Shown: positions 1-9,606, counted from the first letter of the stretch. The stretch: DNA of 17,169 nucleotides from an uncultured beta proteobacterium (GCA_903870955.1 CAIQEX010000290.1:1-17169); one strand, 5' to 3'. Translations and numbers: made by a program. Notes: generated by a model from the sequence alone, not told the origin.

Positions 1-33
1 CAACAGGTCGGCGATGGGATCACTCATGCTCAT
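1..33 (-). CDS. rpsH: 30S ribosomal protein S8, N-terminal fragment
   Basis: Only the first 11 codons lie in the window; they read MSMSDPIADLL, the characteristic start of bacterial S8, a primary 16S rRNA-binding protein of the small subunit and the usual autoregulator of the spc operon. The ATG at 33 is preceded by a good ribosome binding site (CAGGAG, about 7 bases upstream). The gene follows rpsN by 17 bases in the same direction, the standard spc order. A second in-frame ATG at codon 3 is possible, but the upstream one fits the ribosome binding site. The rest of the gene lies to the left of the window. Confidence 0.9.
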   Translation of the reverse strand, partial: MSMSDPIADLL

Positions 34-50
34 GTTTGTTCTCCTGCCGC

Positions 51-356
51 TTACCAGCTGGCCTTGACGATGCCGGGTATTTCACCAGCAAAGGCCATTT
101 CACGAATCTTTGCGCGTGCCAGACCGAAGTGCTGGAACGTGCCACGGGGGCGACCGGTGATGGAACAACGGTTGCGTTGACGCGTTGGGTTCGCGTTGCG
201 GGGCAGCTTTTGCAAACCCAGACGGGCAGCAGCGCGCTCGTCATCGGTACGCTTAGCGTCAGTAGAGATAGCCTTCAGTTCCGCATATTTCTTTGCGTAC
301 TTAGCAGCCAGTTTGTCACGCTTGAGCTCGCGCTCGATTAATGCCATTTTTGCCAC
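51..356 (-). CDS. rpsN: 30S ribosomal protein S14 (zinc-free type)
   Basis: A 101-residue protein whose sequence (start (V/M)[15 protein letters not shown], then CSITGRPRG around residues 64-72, ending in GIVKASW) is the long S14 form of proteobacteria. It has one cysteine and lacks the CxxC pairs of the short zinc-binding form. S14 assembles late into the 30S head. The start is taken as GTG at 356: it gives the family's [11 protein letters not shown]-terminus and has GAGG about 8 bases upstream. The ATG three codons further in would remove conserved residues, and longer upstream readings run into rplE. It starts 8 bases after the rplE stop and ends 17 bases before rpsH. Confidence 0.95.
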   Translation of the reverse strand: MAKMALIERELKRDKLAAKYAKKYAELKAISTDAKRTDDERAAARLGLQKLPRNANPTRQRNRCSITGRPRGTFQHFGLARAKIREMAFAGEIPGIVKASW

Positions 357-364
357 AGGTCGCC

Positions 365-904
365 TCAGTTCTTGAACGGGAAACGGAAAGCCGCGAGCAG
401 TGCCTTGCACTCTTCGTCAGTCTTGGCCGTCGTGGTGATACTGATATTGAGACCGCGCAAGGCATCAACCTTGTCATATTCAATCTCAGGGAAAATGATC
501 TGCTCTTTCACGCCGATGTTGTAGTTGCCGCGACCATCAAAGGCACGACCAGAGATACCACGGAAGTCACGCACACGGGGCAGAGCCACGGTAACGAAAC
601 GATCCAGGAACTCAAACATCTGCACGCCGCGCAGGGTCACCATGCAACCAATGGCCTGGCCTTCGCGGATCTTGAATCCGGCGATAGCTTTCTTGGACTT
701 GGTTACAACAGGCTTTTGACCAGCAATCTTGGTCAGGTCGCTCACTGCGTTATCCATAACCTTTTTGTCGGCAACTGCTTCACTCACACCCATGTTCAGG
801 GTGATTTTGGTGAAACGTGGCACTTGCATGGTCGACTTGTAGCCAAACTTGGCCATCAGGTCCGGCGCCACTTTGTCGCGGTAAATTTGTTGAAGACGTG
901 CCAT
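365..904 (-). CDS. rplE: 50S ribosomal protein L5
   Basis: A 179-residue protein, the normal length for bacterial L5, which binds 5S rRNA and contacts the P-site tRNA in the central protuberance. Family features include the N-terminal [12 protein letters not shown], the KITLNMGV segment (about residues 33-40), the [16 protein letters not shown] stretch (about 71-86) and the C-terminal [15 protein letters not shown] segment. The ATG at 904 follows the rplX stop by 2 bases. Its ribosome binding site (AAGGTGG) lies inside the end of rplX, so translation is probably coupled. It belongs to the spc operon. Confidence 0.97.
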   Translation of the reverse strand: MARLQQIYRDKVAPDLMAKFGYKSTMQVPRFTKITLNMGVSEAVADKKVMDNAVSDLTKIAGQKPVVTKSKKAIAGFKIREGQAIGCMVTLRGVQMFEFLDRFVTVALPRVRDFRGISGRAFDGRGNYNIGVKEQIIFPEIEYDKVDALRGLNISITTTAKTDEECKALLAAFRFPFKN

Positions 905-906
905 GT

Positions 907-1227
907 TTATGCCACCTTGATTTCTTCGCCGCTGGACTTGTAAACGCGAACGCGTTTGCCATCAGCAAGCAACTTGATACCAACGCGGTCAGCCTTGCCC
1001 GTGGCAGCATTGAAAATTGCTACGTTGGACTGGTGAATTGGCATGGTCTTTTCGACGATGCCACCGGTGGCGCCCTTGAGAGGGTTTGGCTTGGTGTGTT
1101 TCTTCACCAGGTTGACGCCCTCTACGACTACGTGCGAGTCATCCTTGCGCAATGCGATCTTGCCGCGTTTGCCCTTATCGCGTCCTGCGATAACAATGAC
1201 TTCGTCGCCTTTGCGAATCTTGTTCAT
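907..1227 (-). CDS. rplX: 50S ribosomal protein L24
   Basis: A 106-residue protein with an N-terminal KOW motif ([20 protein letters not shown], about residues 5-24), typical of L24, an early-assembly 23S rRNA-binding protein. Other family features are [13 protein letters not shown] (about 36-48) and [15 protein letters not shown] (about 54-68). The ATG at 1227 is preceded by AAGGA that overlaps the rplN stop codon, and the gap to rplN is 9 bases. Length and gene order (rplN-rplX-rplE) match the spc operon. Confidence 0.96.
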   Translation of the reverse strand: MNKIRKGDEVIVIAGRDKGKRGKIALRKDDSHVVVEGVNLVKKHTKPNPLKGATGGIVEKTMPIHQSNVAIFNAATGKADRVGIKLLADGKRVRVYKSSGEEIKVA

Positions 1228-1236
1228 GGCGGGTCC

Positions 1237-1605
1237 TTACAAAACTTCAGGAGCCAGGGACACGATCTTCATGAACTTCTCAGTACGCAGTTCACGCGTA
1301 ACAGGTCCAAAGATGCGGGTGCCGATAGGCTCCAACTTGGCGTTAAGCAACACTGCCGCATTGCCGTCGAATTTCACCAAAGAACCATCGCTACGGCGGA
1401 TGCCCTTAGCGGTGCGAACCACGACAGCGCTATAGACCTCGCCTTTTTTGACGCGGCCGCGCGGTGCAGCTTCTTTGATGCTAACTTTGATGATGTCGCC
1501 AACACTTGCATAGCGACGCTTAGAACCACCCAGCACCTTGATGCATAGGACGGACTTCGCGCCGGTGTTGTCGGCGACTTCCAATCGAGATTCAGTTTGG
1601 ATCAT
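1237..1605 (-). CDS. rplN: 50S ribosomal protein L14
   Basis: A 122-residue protein starting [18 protein letters not shown], the standard L14 N-terminus, and ending [20 protein letters not shown]14 sits at the interface of the 50S subunit near L19 and helps form an inter-subunit bridge. The ATG at 1605 is chosen because it gives the family length. An in-frame extension of 22 codons upstream has no family resemblance and lies in the leader. The ribosome binding site is modest (GGGA about 10 bases upstream). This is the first gene of the cluster here, with its own promoter about 165 bases upstream, and the usual upstream neighbour rpsQ is absent. Confidence 0.97.
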   Translation of the reverse strand: MIQTESRLEVADNTGAKSVLCIKVLGGSKRRYASVGDIIKVSIKEAAPRGRVKKGEVYSAVVVRTAKGIRRSDGSLVKFDGNAAVLLNAKLEPIGTRIFGPVTRELRTEKFMKIVSLAPEVL

Positions 1606-1769
1606 TTCAAATATTCCCAACTTGCACCTGCTGCTCTGAACGACCGCAAGGAAGATCCTCTGGCAATTCAACTCATCAAGTCAGTCTTGGGCCCGCTGTC
1701 CGCCGCTCAAACCACTCAAGCGACCTCCATTTGGGCAGAAACTTCATACTCTTTCGAGCGAAGCCCACG

Positions 1770-1798
1770 ATTATGCCTGTAATTTGAGGGCTTGGCAA
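1770..1798 (-). promoter_or_regulatory. Sigma70-type promoter for the spc ribosomal operon
   Basis: On the minus strand, TTGCCA (1798-1793, 4 of 6 matching TTGACA) and CATAAT (1775-1770, 5 of 6 matching TATAAT) are separated by exactly 17 bases. Transcription would begin near 1763, giving a leader of about 158 bases before rplN at 1605. The promoter starts only 8 bases beyond the glpD stop codon, and no terminator is visible between them. No recognisable gene or rpsQ remnant is seen in the 1606-1769 leader. The call rests on consensus match and position only. Confidence 0.7.
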
Positions 1799-1806
1799 AG
1801 ACTTTT

Positions 1807-3414
1807 TCAGGGAATTTGCAAATATTGGGTCGCTAGCTGGGCAAATTCGCCAGTCTGGGGGTCGATGCCGGTCTCCTCCAGCAGGATTTCCGCCACCCTT
1901 GGGGCCAGTTTTGCGGCCATCCGCGCATCCAGGAACAGCATTCTGGAGCGCCTGGCCAGCATATCTTCTACCGTTACCGCATATTCATAGCGGGCGGCAA
2001 AACGCACCATGGCTTCGCTCAAGCCGTCGGCAAGCCAGACATGGGCTCCGGGCAGGTTGGCCAAAAAGGCGTGTTCATCCCCGTAGGAGTGCGGACCTTC
2101 GGTTTGGCTGACTGAGACGGGAACCCATTCAGTAGGCGCGTCGGCACCCACCAGACGCAAATCTTCCGTCTGACCTGCCGGCCGTGACTCCAACAGGCCT
2201 TTGTCGGCACACTTTTCCAGCACATCCTCGGCCATGGCGCGATAGGTCGTCCATTTGCCACCGGTCACGGTCACCAGACCGCTGCGGCTGACAATGACCG
2301 TGTGCTCACGGCTCAAGGCCTTGGTACTTTCGCCATCATCGTCCTGCGGCTTGACCAGGGGTCTCAAACCGACCCAGATACTTTTGATGTCATCCCGGGT
2401 CGGCGCCTTGGTTAGATAGCGCGCAGATTCTCTTAATATGAATTCGACCTCTTCCGCAAAGGCTTGCGGCTCCCGCGCTAGGTCATGGCGCGGCGTATCG
2501 GTTGTGCCCAGAATCACCTTTCCCAGCCAGGGTACGGCGAACAGCACCCGGCCGTCCGAAGTCTTGGGCACCATCAGTGCGGTGTCGGAATTCAGAAAGC
2601 TGCGGTCCACCACGATATGGACGCCTTGACTAGGAGCCACCATGGGCTGAATGGCCCGGCCTCCCCCTGCGCTGTGCGCCGGGCTGTCCATTTCACGCAG
2701 GGAGTCCACCCACACGCCAGCGGCATTCACCACACAGCGGGCGCGCACTGAGTAGGTCTGTCCGCCTATGGTGTCCTGCGCCTGCAGTCCGCTGATTTTT
2801 CCGCCTTGGTACAGGAGACCAGTGGCGGCACAGTAGTTCACCAGCAACGCACCGCGTGTGGCCGCCGTTCGTGCCAGAGCCAATGCCAGGCGGGCATCGT
2901 TGAACTGGCCGTCCCAGTACTGCACCCCCCCCTTTAAACCCTCCAGTCGCACCGTCGGCAAGGCCTTGGCCGTGGCCGTCGATCCCAAAAATCGGGTTTT
3001 GCCCAAGCCGGCCTTACCCGCCAACAGGTCGTACAGGGTCAGGCCGATACCGTAAAACGGCGCCTCCCACCATTGATAGGATGGCACCACAAAGGCCAGC
3101 GGCTGCGCCAGATGCGGCGCATTGCGCAGCAGCGTTGTGCGCTCATGCAGAGCCTCGCGCACCAAAGAAATATTGCCTTGGGCCAGATAGCGCACACCGC
3201 CATGGACCAATTTGGTGGCGCGTGAAGAGGTTCCCTTGGCAAAGTCATGCGACTCCAGCAACACCACGCTAAAGCCACGGGCCGCGGCATCCAGCGCCAC
3301 ACCCAAACCGGTGGCGCCGCCGCCGACGACTGCAAGGTCATAGACCCGGTCCTCTGCCAGACGCGCCAGCAAGTCCTTGCGCGTGGTTTGCAGCGGTTGA
3401 GCGACAGGGGCCAT
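1807..3414 (-). CDS. glpD: Aerobic glycerol-3-phosphate dehydrogenase (FAD)
   Basis: A 535-residue flavoprotein that oxidises sn-glycerol-3-phosphate to dihydroxyacetone phosphate and passes electrons to quinone at the inner membrane. An N-terminal Rossmann FAD motif is visible (VVGGGATGLGVALDAAARG, about residues 29-47), followed by the acidic residue E54 and the SSRATKLVHGGVRYL segment (about 63-77) typical of GlpD. SGLVTVTGGKWTTYR further on closes the FAD domain, and a C-terminal helical domain follows. It is slightly longer than the 501-residue E. coli enzyme because of an N-terminal extension. The start MAPVAQP at 3414 is preferred; a further in-frame upstream start at 3492 would read through two hairpins. 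It is the last gene of the glp transporter operon, after a 125-base gap with terminator-like structure. Confidence 0.95.
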   Translation of the reverse strand: MAPVAQPLQTTRKDLLARLAEDRVYDLAVVGGGATGLGVALDAAARGFSVVLLESHDFAKGTSSRATKLVHGGVRYLAQGNISLVREALHERTTLLRNAPHLAQPLAFVVPSYQWWEAPFYGIGLTLYDLLAGKAGLGKTRFLGSTATAKALPTVRLEGLKGGVQYWDGQFNDARLALALARTAATRGALLVNYCAATGLLYQGGKISGLQAQDTIGGQTYSVRARCVVNAAGVWVDSLREMDSPAHSAGGGRAIQPMVAPSQGVHIVVDRSFLNSDTALMVPKTSDGRVLFAVPWLGKVILGTTDTPRHDLAREPQAFAEEVEFILRESARYLTKAPTRDDIKSIWVGLRPLVKPQDDDGESTKALSREHTVIVSRSGLVTVTGGKWTTYRAMAEDVLEKCADKGLLESRPAGQTEDLRLVGADAPTEWVPVSVSQTEGPHSYGDEHAFLANLPGAHVWLADGLSEAMVRFAARYEYAVTVEDMLARRSRMLFLDARMAAKLAPRVAEILLEETGIDPQTGEFAQLATQYLQIP

Positions 3415-3440
3415 ATCTGGTTTCACATTTAAATTATTCG

Positions 3441-3474
3441 AGAAAAATTGCAGAAGCCCGTAACAGGCCTCCGC
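3441..3474 (-). terminator. Terminator-like hairpin between glpV and glpD
   Basis: On the minus strand, GCGGAGGCC (3474-3466) can pair with GGCTTCTGC (3458-3450) around a 7-base loop. That is nine pairs, two of them G-U. The stem is followed by AATTTTTCT. This is the form of a rho-independent terminator, but it lies inside what is otherwise one operon, about 27 bases before the glpD start. It could attenuate rather than fully stop transcription. The stem contains wobble pairs, so its strength is uncertain. Confidence 0.55.
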
Positions 3475-3479
3475 ACAAG

Positions 3480-3509
3480 GCGACGGCAACACCCATGGGT
3501 CGCCGTCGC
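3480..3509 (-). other. GC-rich inverted repeat downstream of glpV
   Basis: GCGACGGC (3480-3487) is the exact reverse complement of GCCGTCGC (3502-3509). The interior ACCCATGGGT (3491-3500) is itself a perfect palindrome, so a long hairpin can form just after the glpV stop codon. There is no T-run directly after it. It may act as a 3'-end stabiliser of the transporter mRNA or work together with the adjacent terminator-like hairpin at 3441-3474. Confidence 0.55.
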
Positions 3510-3539
3510 TCTCACTCTTGTCGTGTCAGATCATCCGGC

Positions 3540-5270
<1,731 letters not shown>

Positions 5271-5294
5271 TGTCAATCTCCTCGTTCTGTTGAA

Positions 5295-5326
5295 CCCCTG
5301 TTTGGTAAATACCGCGACTCCAGGGG
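5295..5326 (-). other. Possible stem-loop in the glpU-glpV gap
   Basis: CCCCTG (5295-5300) is the reverse complement of CAGGGG (5321-5326), and the 20-base interior holds a second short repeat (GGTA ... TACC). The 104-base gap between glpU and glpV is the only sizeable one within the transporter genes and otherwise shows no gene. The structure has no T-run, so it is not a terminator. It might be an RNA-processing or stabilising element that raises expression of the binding protein; that role is inferred. Confidence 0.35.
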
Positions 5327-5374
5327 CTACGAGCCACGGCTTGGGAAAATTTTTACTTACGCATGGGTGCCTGT

Positions 5375-5683
5375 TTAGCCCTTGCGCATAACCAGGCCCA
5401 GCAGAGCCATGGACAACACAAAACTGATCCAGATGGAGGGTTCAGCCTCCAGATTCATCCACTCGACCATGCGTCCACTGATGCCGACAAAGGCCAGATT
5501 TACATAGGCCGCGCTGAGCAACCCAATGAAAAGGCGGTCACCGCGCGTGGTCTCTATCGGCAAAAAGCCCTTACGCAGCATGGTGGGGGACTTAATCTCC
5601 CACAACGTCATGCCGGCCAGCATCAATGCGATGCTGCAGAAGAAAACGGCCACAGGCGTGGTCCAAGCCATCCATTCAAACAT
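5375..5683 (-). CDS. glpU: DUF2160 small membrane protein of the glycerol ABC operon
   Basis: A 102-residue protein with three likely membrane segments (about residues 8-27, 51-69 and 83-99) and a basic C-terminus (VMRKG). It resembles the DUF2160 family, found almost always between the second permease and the binding-protein gene of GlpSTPQ-V systems and named glpU in Rhizobium. Its function is unknown; an accessory subunit of the importer or a glycerol-channel-like helper are possible readings. The loop between the first two segments is polar (LWEIKSPTMLRKG, LPIETTRGDR). The ATG at 5683 has GAGAGGA upstream, and the gene follows glpQ by 17 bases. Confidence 0.8.
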   Translation of the reverse strand: MFEWMAWTTPVAVFFCSIALMLAGMTLWEIKSPTMLRKGFLPIETTRGDRLFIGLLSAAYVNLAFVGISGRMVEWMNLEAEPSIWISFVLSMALLGLVMRKG

Positions 5684-5700
5684 TGCAGATTCCTCTCAAC

Positions 5701-6513
5701 TCAGACGCGACCCATCGCGAAACCCTTGGCGATGTAGTTGCGTACAAACCAGATCACGATGGCACCGGGCACGATGGTCAGCACACCCGCCGCCGCCAGG
5801 GTGGCCCAGTCCATGCCCGCCGCCGACACAGTACGCGTCATGATGGCGACAATGGGCTTGGCGTTGACGCTGGTCAAAGTGCGCGCCAGCAGCAACTCCA
5901 CCCAACTGAACATGAAACAGAAGAAAGCGGCCACCCCCACTCCCGCCTTGATCAGCGGGATATAGATACGGATAAAGAAGCGCGGGAAGCTGTAGCCGTC
6001 GATGTACGCCGTCTCGTCAATTTCGCGCGGGATGCCGCTCATAAAGCCTTCCAGAATCCATACCGCCAATGGCACGTTAAACAGCAGGTGCGCCAGTGCT
6101 ACGGCCACGTGCGTGTCCATCAGGCCCACCGTGGTGTAGAGCTGAAAGAAAGGCAGCAAGAAAACGGCGGGCGGCGTCATGCGGTTGGTCAGCAACCAGA
6201 AGAACACATGCTTATCGCCCAGGAAGCTGTAGCGCGAAAACGCATAGGCTGCGGGCAAGGCCACAGTGATGGAAATCACCGTATTGATGCCCACATAAAT
6301 CAGGCTATTGATGTAGCCCGAGTACCAGGATGGGTCGGTCAATATCGTGTGGTAGTTCGCCCAGGTGAAGTGCTCGGGGAACAGCGAAAAACCAGCCACG
6401 ATCTCGCTATTGGTCTTGAACGACATGTTGACCATCCAGTAGATGGGCAACAGCGCGAAGAGGATGTAGACGAGCAGAAACAGTGTGCGCTTCTGGAACT
6501 TGGGGCTATTCAT
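5701..6513 (-). CDS. glpQ: Glycerol ABC transporter, permease GlpQ
   Basis: A 270-residue inner-membrane permease of the MalG type, with about six hydrophobic segments (first near residues 10-29). The cytoplasmic coupling (EAA) loop lies at about residues 165-186 (EIDETAYIDGYSFPRFF, then IPLIK) and contacts an ATPase. The start is the ATG at 6513, giving MNSPKFQKRT, with a perfect AAGGAGG 6 bases upstream. An in-frame start nine codons earlier lies inside glpP and lacks such a site. Its start overlaps the glpP stop by 8 bases (ATGAATAG), so translation is coupled. The symbol here means the permease; it should not be confused with the E. coli glpQ phosphodiesterase. Confidence 0.88.
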   Translation of the reverse strand: MNSPKFQKRTLFLLVYILFALLPIYWMVNMSFKTNSEIVAGFSLFPEHFTWANYHTILTDPSWYSGYINSLIYVGINTVISITVALPAAYAFSRYSFLGDKHVFFWLLTNRMTPPAVFLLPFFQLYTTVGLMDTHVAVALAHLLFNVPLAVWILEGFMSGIPREIDETAYIDGYSFPRFFIRIYIPLIKAGVGVAAFFCFMFSWVELLLARTLTSVNAKPIVAIMTRTVSAAGMDWATLAAAGVLTIVPGAIVIWFVRNYIAKGFAMGRV

Positions 6514-7399
6514 GGCCACCCTCCTTTTCCTGGGTGCCAACGCGCTGCATCCAGTTGTACAAGATAAAACACAGCAGCAAAATGATCAGGAAGTAAATCA
6601 ATGAGAACGCAGCGGCCGGCCCCAGATCAAATTGCCCCACCGCTTTTTGCGTCAGGAACTGTGACAGGAACGTAGTGGAATTACCCGGGCCACCGCCTGT
6701 GAGCACAAAGGGTTCGGTGTAAATCATGAAGCTGTCCATGAAGCGCAACAGCACGGCAATCATCAACACGCCACGCATCTTGGGCAGTTGCACATAACGG
6801 AACACATCGAGCTTGCTGGCACCGTCAATGCTGGCAGCTTGGTAGTAGGCATCGGGAATAGAGCGCAGACCAGCGTAGCCCAACAGAGCCACCAGCGGCG
6901 TCCAGTGCCAGACATCCATTAGCAGCACGGTGAGCCAGGCGTGCGTCGCGTTGCCGGTGTAGCTGTATTCAATGCCCAGGCCCTGCAGAGCCGCGCCCAT
7001 CAGGCCGATGTCGGTGCGTCCGAAAATCTGCCAGATGGTGCCCACCACGTTCCAGGGGATCAGCAGCGAGAGCGACACGATCACCAGCACAGCTGAGGAC
7101 TTCCAGCCCTGCGCCGGCATACTCAGCGCCAGAAGAATGCCCAGCGGCAGTTCCACCGTCAGCACGGCCAGCGAGAACGACAGCTGTCGCATGAGCGCGC
7201 CATGGAGTTCCTCGTCGCGCATGATGGCGGCAAACCATTCAGTGCCCACGAAGACGCGACGCTCGGGCGAGATGATGTCTTGCACCGAGTAGTTCACCAC
7301 GGTCATCAACGGCAGGATGGCGGAGAAAGCTACGCACAACAGCACCGGCAGTATCAGGAACCAGGCCTTCTGGTTCACGGGTTTGGTGGTGGTGCTCAT
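6506..7399 (-). CDS. glpP: Glycerol ABC transporter, permease GlpP
   Basis: A 297-residue inner-membrane permease of the MalF/UgpA type. About six hydrophobic segments are visible (first at residues 13-33, last at about 264-281). The coupling loop is at about residues 185-206 (YYQAASIDGASKLDVF, then VQLP). The TGGGPGNST segment (about 234-242) is a signature of carbohydrate-type importer permeases. Together with GlpQ it forms the membrane pore. Its ATG overlaps the glpT stop by four bases (ATGA), with GAGGAG 9 bases upstream. Confidence 0.9.
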   Translation of the reverse strand: MSTTTKPVNQKAWFLILPVLLCVAFSAILPLMTVVNYSVQDIISPERRVFVGTEWFAAIMRDEELHGALMRQLSFSLAVLTVELPLGILLALSMPAQGWKSSAVLVIVSLSLLIPWNVVGTIWQIFGRTDIGLMGAALQGLGIEYSYTGNATHAWLTVLLMDVWHWTPLVALLGYAGLRSIPDAYYQAASIDGASKLDVFRYVQLPKMRGVLMIAVLLRFMDSFMIYTEPFVLTGGGPGNSTTFLSQFLTQKAVGQFDLGPAAAFSLIYFLIILLLCFILYNWMQRVGTQEKEGGHE

Positions 7400-8472
7400 T
7401 CCACAATCTCCTCGTTTTTGTAGAAGCAGGTGTGCTCGCCCATCACCTGCAACCAGACGTTGTCGCCAGCCATCAAGTGGGTGCTGTTGACCGCCAGGCG
7501 CGCTTTAACGGTATGGCCCTCGCGCTTGGCGCTGACGATCACATGCGTGCCCACGTCTTGCACCTGGGTCACCGTCATCGACAACGCACCCTCCGCGTTA
7601 GCGGCTGCCAAGCTGACATATTCCGGGCGCACACCAAGCTTGAACTCGCCGTCAGGCAAACCCCGGCCTGACGGCGTCGCCAACGTGGCGCCCGCCGTGT
7701 GAAAGCCTGCCGCCGTCATGCTGCCAGGCAAAAAGTTCATGCCCGGTGAGCCAATGAAATGGCCCACAAAGGTATGGCTGGGGCGCTCAAAGAGATCGGC
7801 GGCGGACCCGGTCTGGACAGCGCGCCCACGTGTCATCACCACCACTTGCTCGGCAAAGGTCAGCGCCTCCACCTGGTCGTGGGTGACATAGATCAGCGTG
7901 AGCTTGAGTTCATGGTGAATTTGTTTGAGCTTACGACGCAGTTGCCATTTGAGGTGCGGGTCGATCACCGTCAGCGGCTCATCGAACAGCACCGCCGACA
8001 CATCCGGGCGCACCAGGCCGCGACCCAGGGAGATTTTTTGCTTGGCATCGGCAGCCAGACCCGAGGCACGCTGGTTGAGTTGCCCGCTCATCTCCAGCAT
8101 TTCAGCAATCACGCCGACACGCTGTTTGATTTGATCGGCAGGCATTTTGCGGTTGCGCAGCGGAAAGGCCAGATTCTCGGCCACCGTCATGGTGTCGTAA
8201 ATCACCGGGAACTGAAACACCTGGGCGATGTTGCGCTGCTGGGGCGTAAACGCAGTCACATCCTTGCCGTCAAAACGTACGCCGCCCTGGGATGGTGTCA
8301 CCAGCCCCGACATGATGTTGAGTAGCGTGGTCTTGCCGCAGCCCGATGGCCCCAGCAAGGCATAGGCGCCGCCGTCTTCAAAGGTCATCTTCAAGGGCAG
8401 CAAGGCGTAGTCGCTGTCCTGCTGCGGATTGGCCCGGTAAGCATGGGCCAGGTCGAGTTCTATGCGTGCCAT
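7396..8472 (-). CDS. glpT: Glycerol ABC transporter, ATPase GlpT (degenerate signature motif)
   Basis: A 358-residue ATP-binding subunit of the MalK/UgpC group. Visible motifs are Walker A GPSGCGKTT (41-49), Q-loop Gln87, Walker B VLFDEP (161-166) with catalytic Glu165, switch His198 in YVTHDQ, and a C-terminal regulatory OB-type region containing the GVRPEYV segment (280-286). The signature LSGGQ is replaced by ASGLA (136-140) and followed by KQKISLGRGL instead of the usual QRVALARAL. The start MARIELDL at 8472 lies one base after the glpS stop, with AAGGA 8 bases upstream. A longer upstream frame overlaps glpS and shows no family similarity. It probably pairs with GlpS as a heterodimer. This glpT is not the E. 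coli glycerol-3-phosphate antiporter. Confidence 0.9.
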   Translation of the reverse strand: MARIELDLAHAYRANPQQDSDYALLPLKMTFEDGGAYALLGPSGCGKTTLLNIMSGLVTPSQGGVRFDGKDVTAFTPQQRNIAQVFQFPVIYDTMTVAENLAFPLRNRKMPADQIKQRVGVIAEMLEMSGQLNQRASGLAADAKQKISLGRGLVRPDVSAVLFDEPLTVIDPHLKWQLRRKLKQIHHELKLTLIYVTHDQVEALTFAEQVVVMTRGRAVQTGSAADLFERPSHTFVGHFIGSPGMNFLPGSMTAAGFHTAGATLATPSGRGLPDGEFKLGVRPEYVSLAAANAEGALSMTVTQVQDVGTHVIVSAKREGHTVKARLAVNSTHLMAGDNVWLQVMGEHTCFYKNEEIVE

Positions 8473-8473
8473 A

Positions 8474-9565
8474 TCAATGTCCTTCGCTGGCAGCGCCTGC
8501 ATTGCCGCGCTGTGGAGCAAGCAGCAACATGCCCTGCGCGTCAAACACATAGACCGCAGCAGGGTTGAAATAAAAGGTGACCGACTGGCCCAGTCCGAAG
8601 TGATGGACACCGGTGAGCTGCGCCACAAGCTCGCCCAAACCCGTGGCGAAGTGCACAAAGGTGTCGGTGCCCGAAATCTCAGCCAGCTCCACATTGCCCG
8701 CCAAGGCCACATCACCCGGCTGCTCATTGAAGCGCAGTGCGCTGGCGCGCATACCCACAGTCAATGCGCCCGTGGCGGCGATTGGCAAGGCGATTTTCAG
8801 TAACGGGCCGCGACTGAGTTGCACGCCACCCGCAGCGCTGCTCGCCGCCAGCAAATTCATCGGAGGGTCGCTAAAGGCGCGCGCCACACGGATGGAGGCC
8901 GGGGCGTGGAAGACTTCAGAAGTGGGGCCGTATTGCAACAACTCACCCGCATCCAGCACTGCGGTATAGCCACCCAGGAGCAGAGCCTCACCGGGCTCGG
9001 TGGTGGCATAAATCACGGTGGAGTCACCGGCGGCGAAGAGGGCGGTGAGTTCGTCGCGCAGTTCCTCGCGCAGCTTGTAATCCAGATTGACCAGCGGCTC
9101 ATCCAATAGCATGAGGGGCGCGCCCTTCGCCATGGCACGGGCCAAGGCCACGCGTTGCTGCTGGCCGCCTGATAGTTCTGCGGGGTAACGATCCAAAAAC
9201 ATCTCGATGTGCAACTTCTCGGCCAACCCGCGCACCCGCTGCTCGATGTTGCTTTCACCGCGCAGTTTCAGAGGCGAAGCAATGTTGTCGCGCACCTTGA
9301 GCGAGGGGTAGTTAATGAACTGCTGGTAGACCATGGAGACATTGCGCTCGCGCACCGGCACGCCCACCACGCTCTTACCGTCTACCAGCACTCGGCCGGA
9401 CGTGGGAGCATCAAGCCCGGCCATGATGCGCATCAGGCTGGTCTTACCAGACTGGGTGGCACCCAGCAATACCGTGACCGCACCGCTGCGCGGCGCCAGG
9501 GTCATGTCGTAAAGCCAAGTCTGCGGCCCTACTTTTTTGCTGATGCCCTCGAGAGTCAACTGCAT
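8474..9565 (-). CDS. glpS: Glycerol ABC transporter, ATPase GlpS (switch histidine replaced)
   Basis: A 363-residue ATP-binding subunit, first gene of the leftward glp operon. Motifs: Walker A GATQSGKT (35-42), Q-loop Gln81, intact signature LSGGQ (131-135) followed by QQRVALARA, and Walker B LMLLDEP (151-157) with Glu156. The switch histidine expected after Walker B is Thr189 (YATTEPGEA where MalK-type proteins have YVTHDQxEA). The C-terminal regulatory region includes [10 protein letters not shown]. The start is taken as the ATG at 9565. A GTG directly before it is also possible, but AAAGG lies about 7 bases from the ATG, the better distance. Two non-identical ATPases are typical of GlpSTPQV systems. 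Confidence 0.9.
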   Translation of the reverse strand: MQLTLEGISKKVGPQTWLYDMTLAPRSGAVTVLLGATQSGKTSLMRIMAGLDAPTSGRVLVDGKSVVGVPVRERNVSMVYQQFINYPSLKVRDNIASPLKLRGESNIEQRVRGLAEKLHIEMFLDRYPAELSGGQQQRVALARAMAKGAPLMLLDEPLVNLDYKLREELRDELTALFAAGDSTVIYATTEPGEALLLGGYTAVLDAGELLQYGPTSEVFHAPASIRVARAFSDPPMNLLAASSAAGGVQLSRGPLLKIALPIAATGALTVGMRASALRFNEQPGDVALAGNVELAEISGTDTFVHFATGLGELVAQLTGVHHFGLGQSVTFYFNPAAVYVFDAQGMLLLAPQRGNAGAASEGH

Positions 9566-9606
9566 CACACCACCTTTACAAAGTATTAAAGCTATCGAAG
9601 GAACTA

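Noticed and set aside
870..925. S8 autoregulatory RNA site at the rplX-rplE junction, as in E. coli spc mRNA
   Set aside because: Only a four-pair stem (CCGC ... GTGG) with a wobble could be drawn, and the E. coli binding-site features are not recognisable.
1606..1769. Remnant of rpsQ or a leader peptide upstream of rplN
   Set aside because: No S17-like segment appears in any frame, and the short reading frames there have no good ribosome binding site.
3431..3442. CTCGAATAATTT before glpD as an additional GlpR operator
   Set aside because: It shares TCGAATA with the glpS-side palindrome but is not itself palindromic and lacks a second half-site.
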